A stretch of DNA of 64,000 nucleotides from Calliopum simillimum (taxonomy: Eukaryota > Arthropoda > Insecta > Diptera > Lauxaniidae). Of the stretch, positions 55,436-64,000 are shown in pieces. Position 1 is the first letter of the stretch; the number at the start of each line of letters is the position of its first letter. Location: positions 26,589,964 through 26,653,963 of the forward strand of contig OX638370.1 of assembly GCA_951812925.1 (NCBI GenBank), given 5' to 3'. Both the position numbers and the translations under genes were made by a program. A model generated the notes under the pieces. It was not told the DNA's origin, made no database searches, and saw only the letters and a list, made by a program, of their open reading frames with translations.

Positions 55436-56060
55436 CCCTCTACTAGTATATCTAGATAATTTTCGTTTTGACTATGAAGCCTTCAGGTGACTTTCGAGAT
55501 CTATCGGATGTCTCAGAAAATAAATCAATTAATGCTTGTTGATACTTCGCCACAGATGTTTTTACTCGAGTAGATTCAGATATTCTTCGTTTTGACTATC
55601 AAGTCTTCGGGCGACCTTCGGGTGTCCCAAGAAATTAATTGGGTAAAGCTTTTTGACAGTGCCCATAGAAGTTTCCCTCTCTTAGACCTAAATATTCTTC
55701 GTTTTAACTATGAAGCTTTTGAGTGTTCCATGAAATGAAATAAAAAAGCTAGTTGATAGTGCGCCATAGATGTTTACCTCTAGCATACCGAGATGTTCTA
55801 CGTTTTGACTAGGAAGGCTTTGGATAATCTTCGGGAACTTTGATTGTCCCAGTAAATGATTCAATTAAAGCTTGTTGATATTACGCGATAGATGTTGTCC
55901 CTTTAGTTTATACAGATATTCTTCGTTTTGACTATCAGATCTTCGGGCGACCTTCGGGTGTCCCAGGATATGAATCAATTAAAGCTAGTTGATAGTCCGC
56001 CATAGATGTTTTTCCTCTAGTATATCTAGATATTCTTCGTTTCAACCTCCGGGCTTCCAA
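55436..56060 (+). repeat. tandem array, about 101-124-bp units
   Basis: Six occurrences of TATTCTTCGTTTTGACTAT at about 55462, 55586, 55698, 55799, 55922 and 56036. Each is followed by CTTCGGGCGACCTTCGGGTG, a TCCCAG..ATGAATCAATTAAAGC block and CATAGATGTTTNCCTCTAG. Confidence 0.85.
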
Positions 56061-56135
56061 GAAAACTATCAATATGGTACTCACGTTCTACACCTACTAA
56101 CGAAATTTTGTCAATATAGCTTGTAATATAGATGT

Positions 56136-56882
56136 AACGAAAAGTGTCGCCAAAAAAGTTTCGAAAAAAAGTGTATCCAAAACGTGTCAAAAAAAAAGTG
56201 TCGAAAAAAAGTGTCGAAGAAAAAGTGTCGAAAAAAAGTGTCGAAAAAAGTGTCGAAAAAAGTGTCGAAAAAAAGTGTAGCAAAAAAGTGTTCAAAAAAG
56301 TGTCGCCAAAAAGTTTCGAAAAAAGGTTTGAAAAAAAAGTGTTGCATAAAAGTGTCTCAAAAAAGTGTCGAAAAAAGTGTCGCAAAAAAATGTCGAAGAA
56401 AAAGTGTCAAAAAAAGGCCCAAAAAAAAGTGTCGCGAAAAAGTTTTGCCAAAAAAGGGTCAAAAAAAAGTGTCGCCAAAAAGTATCGAGAAAAGTGTCGA
56501 AAAAAGTTGCGCTGAAATTGTCGCCAAAAAAGTGTCGAAAAATATGTCGAAAAAAAGTGTAGAAAAAAGTATCGAAAAAAAGTGTCACTAAAAAAGTGTC
56601 GACAAATGTATTCAAAAAAAGTGTCCAAAAAAAAGTGTCGCAAAAAAGTGTAGCAAAAAAGGGTCGAAAAATGTGTCCGCAAAAATCTCAAAAAAGTGTC
56701 GAAATAAAAGTGCAAAAAAGGTGTCGTAAAAGAAGTGTCGAAAAACAAGTGTCGAAAAAAAGTGTCGCAAAAAAGTGTCGAAAAAAAGTGGCGAAAAATG
56801 GTGTCAAAAAAAAGTGTTGAAAAAAGTGTCGAAGAAAAGTGTCACAAAAAGTGGCGAAAAAAGTGTCGCCAAAAAGTGTTGC
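56136..56882 (+). repeat. AAAAAAGTGTCG minisatellite
   Basis: About 750 bp of 12-15-bp units (AAAAAAGTGTCGA, with CGC, CGT and other variants). Purine-rich on the plus strand. The absence of TAA, TAG and TGA in most variants leaves several overlapping long frames on both strands, coding only lysine-serine-valine or phenylalanine-threonine-aspartate runs. Confidence 0.92.
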
Positions 56883-58405
56883 AGCCGTTAAATTTTACAC
56901 CTAACATAGCCAAAGAAGTTTCACTTCAAAAATCTACATTACATACAAAAACCAAAGAGAAGCCCATGTGAAACAATGAGTTTGTGCTCCAAAAAAGGCG
57001 CACTCCGACTTGAAACAACTGCCGTCACTTTGTAAAGATGATTGACTGAGAGCTATGTGTTTTGTTATGCCCTGTATTTATTGAGCATGACCGAAGATAT
57101 ATATACAAATTGATCTTAGGCTGCAATTCTTCAAGTGCTGTTGCATGACATGACATCTTTCTTATATTCTTCGGGTCAAGGGTTCAATTCTCGCTCGTGT
57201 CCTCTTGAAGTCAAATTTACACAAAATGTAATACAAACATTTAAATAAAAATCAAAAGAGAAAAGCATTCTGCACTTATCACTTAGCACACTCTGCTTGT
57301 CCTTGATTGAAAATGCTGAAGTTCTAATCTAAATCTTTATTATTTCATTTGTTTGAATTGAATTTTCCCTCGAGAATTGTACAATAGGGGATTATTATTG
57401 CATAACAAAGTGTAACAAGTGTTTCATTGAAATTCTTTTAGTTTTCCTTATTTTTCACGCTCTAATGGCTAAAACTTAGTATACGAATATTTCTATGTAT
57501 GGGTATTTGTGCAAAAATCATACCAACACAATGTTGCGGCAAAAGCAATTTCCATAAATTTTTAAAGATAATGGCGAAAATTACATTTTCTGACTGACTT
57601 TTGTAACGCTATAAAAATAAAATAAAAGAAAACGAAAAAAATCAAGTCATCGTTGAAGCATTGCCATTTAGGGTGAACCACCATAAGAGTTTTACACCTC
57701 AAAATACAAACTTTGTTACCAGAAAGATTTTGACTGTCCGCGAAAGTTGGAAATATCGGAACAATGTATTTTGATAAATCTATCAAGAAAATCTTTCAAT
57801 ATTAAGAGGTTTCTTTATTAGTGATGAGTGAGTGCTAGAAATGTTTACGCTGAAAAGTTACATAAACAAGTAAGAGATCCACCTTAATACACACAACCGA
57901 CTTGGAAATACTTTTTTCTCCAAAGCACTCAATTGCCTCCGCATAAGAGAATATGCTAAGGATAACAATAATAAAAGCAGCATATCAAGAAAAAAAAAAA
58001 AAAACAATAAAATAAAACAATAAAAGGAATCGTATGTATGAGAGCGATGGAGAAAGGAAGGACACTCAGAATACAAGTTAATCGATGTCCGTTGAATAAT
58101 TGATACCACAACACTCCATATGGAAAGGAAATGCTCGCCGCACTCGAATTGAAGACAAAAGTTGGTGTTGCAGAGCAAATAACATGTTGTTATTCGACTT
58201 AATTCGCTTTAAATGTGGGGCACAGTATACGAAGAGCAAATTGGAGATTAAATGCTGGATGATGTATAGCAATGGAAGTGCTGAAGTAAAATATGACTGA
58301 CAATAAAATGCTGGTGGCAATGGAACAAAACAAATTACTGAAAGAAATATAAATCAAATCTCCGCAAAAGTGAAGATTAATTTTTTTAAGAAGTTATTTA
58401 TTTAT
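56883..58405. other. stretch with a B-box relic, no gene seen
   Basis: 57140-57195 has GGGTTCAATTCTCGC after a possible A-box-like part, without a clear T-run. 57.8-58.3 kb frames on both strands are unsupported. Confidence 0.4.
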
Positions 58406-58409
58406 TTTT

Positions 58410-58760
58410 ATTTTTTTTGTAGCAAATCAAGACTAAGACCATAACAGCCTTGCTCTTGGTCTTGGTTTTGATATTAAGTTAAGTCTTGGGCATTAAGTCT
58501 TGGCTTTGGACTAAGTCTTGATGTAAATCTTGATCTTGGAAATAAGAAAATACTGATTGCTAGGTTTTTTTCTTCAAAGCAGTTGGGTTTTCGGCAATGT
58601 CAAATTACGTATTAAAGGATGTTTTTCTGTTCGAAAAGTGCATTACAACCAAATTAGCTATAAGTAATCAAGAACGAATAAAAGCTTTGATTTTGATTAT
58701 CATCTTGACCAAGACCATAGCAATCTTGGTCTTGTGTATAAAGTCTTATTCTTGTTACTG
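58410..58760 (+). repeat. CTTGG/TCTTG degenerate simple repeat
   Basis: TTGGTCTTGG, AAGTCTTGGGCATTAAGTCT and TCTTGATCTTGG variants recur over about 350 bp, with a central gap of unique sequence. Confidence 0.6.
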
Positions 58761-59029
58761 AAATTTTCTATGCGTTTCCAAGCCTCCAGACTAAGGCTGA
58801 TTTACTCATAACTAGTCAGCAAGATCTTCAACGGCTCAGTGCGTCGAACTCTACTGGCTATGAAAACTCTTCTCTTTATCTGGAATAATTCACACCAAAT
58901 CATAGAACAACTTCATAGTGTTCCTTTTAGTTCAACAATCTTTGTGCCGATTCCTACCAGCTGCATTTTAGAAGTGGAATCACTATCATAATAAAAAGTG
59001 CGTTTGGTCTCTCCAGATTTTTTTTTTAT

Positions 59030-59890
59030 TATTTATTTTCTCCATCTTGCTTAGATATTGCTGGCATAATTCGTGTCCAGATAGCAACTGCGTAATATAA
59101 TAGTCTATTGTAGGGTAACCAACCGTTTCGGATTTTGTGGATCAGTCCTGGATTTTGCCCTCTCGTTCCGGATTCAAAAACATCCTGGAAATGTCCAGGA
59201 TTTTCATGTATGCCCCGGAATTGTCCCGGATTTTGGATGGACGCATTAGGAACTGTTTAATTATTTTTATTTTATTCTACAACAATTTTAGGTTATCGAC
59301 CATAGACCATAAAGAACAGATTAAAGACCATAGATTATGGACCATAAGCCATATATTATTAACCATTGACCAAAAGTACAGATCCTAAACTATAGTCTGT
59401 GGACCAAAGACTATAAAGAACGGATCATAGACTATCGATTATAAACCGCAGTCTATAAAAGACACATAAAAGACCCAAGATTATGTACCATAGACCAAAG
59501 GCCGAAGATTTTGAAGTACAGATAATATACAATACATTATAGACCATAAGCCATTAAAGACAAATCGTAGATTAAAGATTGTGGTTCAGAGACTATATAA
59601 AACAGATCATAGACCATATATTATGGGCTATTACTTTTGCCCCACCTTTATAAAATAATTTTTTTTCTGTCACGGTTTGGGCCATCAAGAAAATGGTCAG
59701 CCTAATCTGACTCAACTGAGAAATTAGTTATGGCGTCCAGCATCCAAAGTTATCACTTTTCCATTTCTCTTGCAAGTTTTGTAGTGTATGAGCTCTTACC
59801 TGATTTTCCGCTTTGAATTTTATATTTCTGACGTTACAAGATCAATGACAATAGGTATTGTTCCACTAATTCACATCGCGATAGAAGTTT
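59030..59890 (-). pseudogene. R1-like LINE ORF2 C-terminal remnant, copy 2
   Basis: Two minus-strand islands match the better copy at 60.2-60.8 kb. 59740-59890 reads ISGTIPI, then LQNLQEKWKSDNFGCWTP. 59030-59105 reads DYYITQLLSGHELCQQYLSK. They are separated by a tandem-like GGATTTT..CCGGATT patch (59130-59240) and the ACCATAGA array. Dead. Confidence 0.6.
59290..59635 (+). repeat. GACCATAGA degenerate satellite
   Basis: Variants of GACCATAGACCATAAAGAAC and AGATTATGGACCATAAGCC over about 345 bp. A Tc1/mariner-type terminus (TATTACTTTTGCCCCACC) follows at 59629-59646. Confidence 0.7.
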
Positions 59891-60936
59891 TTCGAAAGTT
59901 TAATCTTTTTCTTGCGTCTAATTTTTTTTTGCGGGTGAGGTGTGAAAAAGCATTTGCGCTCTTAGGCCCGGTCGTCACTGGTAACCATCGTGTCGGACTC
60001 TCCTAAACGTCCTACTGACTAAAAATACTTCCTCTTCATGGGGACTTCCCCCTGGGAAACCGTTTTTGGCAATGCATCAGAGGGGTTCCCTATAAGGCAT
60101 TTAATGCCATCTCTTTTAATTTGCCTACGGTTGGCTTCCGCTTTATTACTTCTGTAAGAGAGAGGGGCTGAATAGTGGCTAGTCAAGATGATGCATAGCG
60201 ACAGCGTTTTTTAATGTCAAAGGATTTCTTTTCTTCTGGCACCTTGATAAGCATCAAGATCTCTCTTCTTTAAGCGAAGTACGCTCTCTACATATCGTCC
60301 TATTAATAACCAATTTTCTTCATTTATCAGCATAGTTGGTATGATGATTTCGGCTGTAAGTGGACCAACGCGATCCTGTAACTTCCGTCTTCTCTCCGCC
60401 TAATTTCTGCAATCGTCGAGTTCTGCGTCGCCGTATATGCAGTCTGGTATATCTGTCTTTGCTATTTTGTTTAGGAATTTCTGAAAATATCTATGTGCTG
60501 ATTGCAGCTGCGTTATGTAATAATTTACTTCGCCAAACTTCCTGTCTAACCAAGGGTTTGACTAGGGTATTAGCCGCGCAGTCCAGCGTCCGAAGGTTTC
60601 ATTTTGCCATCTCTCTTGCCAGCTTTGAAAGATGTGAGCCCTGACATCTTGCGCTGTCCACGGGCTTACCATTTGGTTCTTCTGCGTCCACAGTCTTTGA
60701 CGCTCCAGGACCTGTAAGTCTATTGGTATAGTTTCGCTAATTACCAGCACCGTAGCGTGTGACACAGTGTGGTACGACGACGCTACGCGTTATGCTGCGA
60801 TTTTAAGCACCAAATTCTGGGCTTTTTGAAAGTTATTCTTTTTAACTGAGTCTGCCTATACCTCGCAGCCGTATAGCAAGACTGATTGGACAGTAGCCAT
60901 CAAAAGCTTTTGTTTGCTCGCAGTTGGTCTACCTAT

Positions 60937-61074
60937 TTTTATACCCTACACCCAGGGTATATTCACTTTGTCCTTCCGTTTGTAACGCAGAGAAGGAGGC
61001 GTGGCAGATATAGAAAAGTATATATATTCTTGATCAGCGTCACCTCCTGAGTCGATATAGCCATGTCCGTCTGT

Positions 61075-61130
<56 letters not shown>

Positions 61131-61780
61131 GTGGGTGGCTGGCTGTGTGTTGAAATACACTTTTTGGGAAAACTGAGCAAGATAATTCAATGAAATTTGG
61201 TACACTGCCTCCGTCGTCAAGGTTAGCTCGGGGGATTGAAAATGAGCAAAATCGGTCAACAGACACGCCTACCGCCCATACAAAAATTATATTCAAAATG
61301 CAATTTTAGGAGTATTTTTCACGACAATGCAACCACAATACACATAAGTACTACAAATTGTAAGCGCAAGCTCTGATAAAAAACTGAGCAAATTCGGACA
61401 AGAGGGCGTGGCACCTCCCATACAAGCAAAAGCTTCAAAACGCTATACTGAAAGCGTTTTTTGAGATATTCAAACCAACTTCGACTCAGACACTAAAAAT
61501 TATAAATGAAAGCTCTCAGCAAAAATTGGTTGAAATCGTACAAGGGGGCGTGGCACCTCCCATATAAGCAAAAGTTTCAAAATGCTATACTGAAAAAGTT
61601 TTTTGAGATAATCCAACTAAATTTCACTCTGACACTAAAAACTATAAATGCAAGCTCTGAACAAAAACTGGGTGTACTCGGAAAAGAGGGCGTGGCACCT
61701 CTCATATAAGCAAAATTTTCAAAATACTGCAGTGTAGGGTATTTATTTTTTGGCTAGGCCAAAATTTACACCCTTACTAG
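60937..61780 (+). mobile_element. Helitron-like element, family A, copy 4, inside the LINE
   Basis: Hairpin head TTTATACCCTACACCCAGGG, leader, long GGCT run, about three 142-bp units and the tail ACACCCTTACTAGT. It separates two LINE segments that are contiguous in the reverse-transcriptase reading, so it inserted after the LINE. The minus frames at 60946-61296 translate the GGCT run as Gln-Pro-Ala-Ser repeats and are not genes. Confidence 0.85.
61070..61145 (+). repeat. (CTGG)n microsatellite
   Basis: About 70 bp of GGCT/CTGG units with a GGGTGGGTGG interruption, at the position where the other family A copies have a short run (23715-23738, 43041-43092). Confidence 0.9.
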
Positions 61781-62462
61781 TTTATATTAAACTTGACAGT
61801 GATGCCGTCACTTGACCTGCTTTAGTAGCAGCATGTTGAATTTGTGCCCAGTAGGTCAGCTTGGAGTCTAACCTGACACCCAGATATTTCACCACTTTCT
61901 TCGTTGTGTACGTTTTCGGGAGTGTACTCATCGGTATTTCCAAAGGTATGTGCTTACTGGTAAGGATATGCAACTCTGTTTTTTCAGTGGCTAGCTTGAG
62001 ACCGTGTTCGTCTATCCATGTCTGCACGCGTATCATCATCTGGTTTAGCTTCCGTTGAACATCGTCAGTATTTTTGGCTGTTATCACAGCTGTAATGTCA
62101 TCGGCGTAACCTAGCAAATAGGTGTTGTCTGGCATATCAATGTCTAGTATTTCGTCGTAGCAAATATTTTAAAGATCTGGACAATACAATGAAGCCTTGC
62201 GCCGCCCCAGCCGTTATTTGTTTGTGACGCATGCCGCTGTTTGTATCGTAAGCCAGAGTTCTGTTGCTGAGATAATACATACGTACCATTCGGGAACCTG
62301 AAAAAAGTTTTCCAGAGCACCGATCATGGCAGCCCATCTGGCGCTGTTAAAAGCATTTTTGACATCCAGTGTTGCCAAGAGAACTATTCCTGCGTCTAAT
62401 GGTACTTAGTTACTTGATACAGATGGTGAAAATGCTTGTGATGATATTTAAAATGTGTTTCG

Positions 62463-62975
62463 TTCTGAATGATAGGTTAAGCAAAAGTATTGTTATAATG
62501 TGGTTATGTCACATCTTCACAAATCTCGGATATCAGGTTCAGCATTGAGTCGATTTTGATATTTTGTCTTTGTACTTAAATGAGGACCTCTGTTTATGCT
62601 TATTTGTCTGTGATTGGGTACCCAGATGAGGTGTGTTACAAACTTATTGTCGAGGGCTTGATGTAAATTTTACTAGTTAAGGTCTGACTTGGATTTAATT
62701 GTGCAGTTCGTAAGGGACTTGAGAGCTGCTTGGTTGTCTACACAGAAATTTATGCGTTCAACACAAAATCTTGTCATCACTTGTTAAGACGCTTTGCTAA
62801 TCGCCTCCAACTCATCTTGGAATATGCTACGTTCAGAAGTTAGTTTATATTATATCTTAATTTTGAGTTATACGTGGACATACATCAAAACTAAAGAATC
62901 TAATATTTTTTAAGAAAATGTCAGCTAATTCACATATTGACATTATCTTTGTTCTGCTTGGTACTTAATTAGTAG
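62463..62975. mobile_element. Tc1/mariner-type ends enclosing a LINE fragment
   Basis: The left end AAGCAAAAGTATTGTTATAA and the right end TCACATATTGACATTATCTT then TGTTCTGCTT are inverted copies of the family terminus, about 510 bp apart. Between them lies an RNase H remnant from a LINE. Confidence 0.55.
62580..62840 (-). pseudogene. LINE RNase H domain remnant
   Basis: The minus strand reads SIFQDELEAISKA, then FCVDNQAALKSLTNCTIKSK and FVTHLIWVPNHRQI. These match the E (in an FQ.E..AI context), D (in VDNQAA) and W-V-P-x-H blocks of RNase H domains found in I- and LOA-type non-LTR elements. Two adjacent stops show it is dead. It lies upstream of the R1-like RT in transcription sense, so it is a separate fragment rather than that element's own C-terminus. 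Confidence 0.7.
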
Positions 62976-64000
62976 CAAATAAAAGTATCATGATTTAAAA
63001 GTGAAAAAATATCAACATAATTATCAAAAAGCTTTAATTAAAAACCTTAAAGAGACATTACCTATATGTTCCCTTCTTTTCCACGTCAATTGTTTCGATT
63101 TTATTTATAACCAACAAGAAATTTCCACACAAAATTTCTAATTTTTCAACTCACAGACAATTAATTTTTCTCCCCAGAAGTGCAGGGCAATACATACGGA
63201 CGGCAGTGCGCCGCGGCCATTATATCAGTCAGTGTTGCCAAATTTATGCAAATTTTTACTTTTATTTTTTTCTAATTTTATTCATTTTACAATTGTTTGA
63301 GTTATTGTTGTTTTTGTTGATTTTATTCACACTGACACACAACAACAACGAACGAAACGACGTCTAAGCGAAAGAGTCTCCGTTGCACCATAATTAATTC
63401 GGTTCTACTTAATGGGACATACGGGACATGGGCTGACAATTGTTTTCTATGGCATAGGACATGCAATTGTTGTCGCTGTTGTTTATCGTTGGAATGCAAC
63501 TGCAAGTGATGGATTTGCTGCTGCTGCTGCTACTGCTACTGCAGTTCAAGTAGCTGCAGACGACGTGCAGTTGGACGGACATTTTAAGGCGGCGCACATG
63601 AATTTGAACAAAAATAAATTTCGGTTTTATCTCTTGTAATTCAATTAAGAGATAAAAAGTTCGCATCATCATAGGGAAAAATAGAAAAATATTGCGGCGA
63701 AAATGTTTGTGCCTTGCAAATCAAAAAAAAAAAAAAGGGGGAAAACAGAAAAAATTTGCAAATCAACAATGCATTCGTTTTGCTAAATTTAAAATTCGAA
63801 TTTCTAAAATTTATTTCGTTTTTACATTTTGAATTTACATTTGATAGTTGGTACTTTAATTGCTGTTGTTGTTATTTTATAAAGAACATTTGCTTTTTTT
63901 TTGTTGTTGTATGCATGCCTGAAATAGTTTTTCTTCTACAAGCAGTCACACATTTCGAGGGTCCACTTGTATTTTGTTGGAAATGCATAATATAATATAA
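62976..64000. other. unique-looking stretch, possible promoter region
   Basis: 63180-63240 is the only GC-rich patch (GGACGGCAGTGCGCCGCGGC), followed by ATATCAGTCAGTGTTGCC, which contains an initiator-like TCAGT. Downstream, ACACACAACAACAACGAACG resembles fly 5' leader DNA. A CTGCTGCTGC run is at 63519-63530. Open frames at 63409-63995 are simple-repeat or AT-rich. A transcription start is possible but unproven. Confidence 0.3.

Larger units (their letters stand above)
59891..62400 (-). pseudogene. R1-like LINE ORF2 remnant, copy 1, split by an insertion
   Basis: Minus strand, 5'-truncated near 62400. In order: RT motif LLATLDVKNAFNSARW (first catalytic D), then RMVRMYYLSNRTLAYD and GAAQG, then LLGYADDITAVI (the YADD box), a long RT thumb ending AGQVTASLSS. 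After the Helitron insertion come IGRPTASKQKLLMATVQS, LLYGCEV-stop, VASSYHTVSHATVLVISE, LQVLERQR, an ITQLQSAHRYFQKFL segment, GDAELDDC and GPLTAEIIIPTML..NW. 3' untranslated sequence probably runs to about 59900. The order and motifs fit the R1 clade. Several stops and frameshifts: not active. Confidence 0.82.

Noticed and set aside
56144..56591. Long Lys/Ser/Val-rich frames
   Set aside because: They are translations of the 13-bp minisatellite, present in several frames and on both strands.

Overview
This is eukaryotic nuclear DNA, very AT-rich and dominated by transposable-element remains. It most likely comes from a higher fly (Diptera, Cyclorrhapha). The grounds are a fly-type tRNA-His(GTG), fly-like CLASP-related proteins, Helitron-type elements with the hairpin and GGCT-microsatellite heads common in fly genomes, and R1-like LINE and mariner remnants. 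I cannot name the genus; a tephritid or another acalyptrate or calyptrate fly would fit. Gene density is very low. Most open frames longer than 60 codons are chance products of AT-rich or repetitive DNA.

Layout. 1-4.8 kb holds the only two plausible host protein genes, both on the minus strand. They are divergent paralogues of each other, and each consists of little more than the C-terminal HEAT/TOG-like domain of CLASP (Orbit/Mast) microtubule-binding proteins. A transposon tail and a MITE lie between them. 5-7.2 kb is a degenerate tandem array split by a 1.36-kb long-inverted-repeat transposon with a TTAT target duplication. 7.5-13 kb is a young LTR retrotransposon with twin 1802-bp LTRs. 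It has a tRNA-Lys-type primer site overlapping the gag start codon and an intact gag, but no pol. A MITE with a TTA duplication abuts it. 13-36 kb is layered repeats: two kinds of tandem-unit Helitron-like elements, long-inverted-repeat (foldback) families, Tc1/mariner-type MITEs, degenerate satellites and a dead LINE tail. 36-44 kb contains a dead mariner transposase and three tRNA-His genes in an unusual palindromic setting, two of them within an inverted segmental duplication. It also holds an LTR-like GC-rich block. 45-56 kb has further copies of the same repeat families. 55.4-56.9 kb is two tandem arrays. 59-63 kb is a cluster of dead LINEs: two R1-like ORF2 remnants on the minus strand, one split by a Helitron-like insertion, plus an RNase H remnant lying between Tc1/mariner-type ends.

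How the parts relate. Only the CLASP-like pair, the tRNA-His genes and perhaps the gag look capable of function. The gag-only retroelement would need reverse transcriptase and integrase supplied in trans. Several stretches of apparently unique DNA (about 15-16, 21, 25.5, 32, 47.5, 50.7, 54.5 and 63.4 kb) carry short CTG, GTT or CA runs and look like intergenic or intronic DNA of a larger neighbouring gene. I saw no exons of such a gene.

All names rest on reading the sequence and remembered family features. No database search was possible, and repeat boundaries marked approximate may shift by tens of bases.
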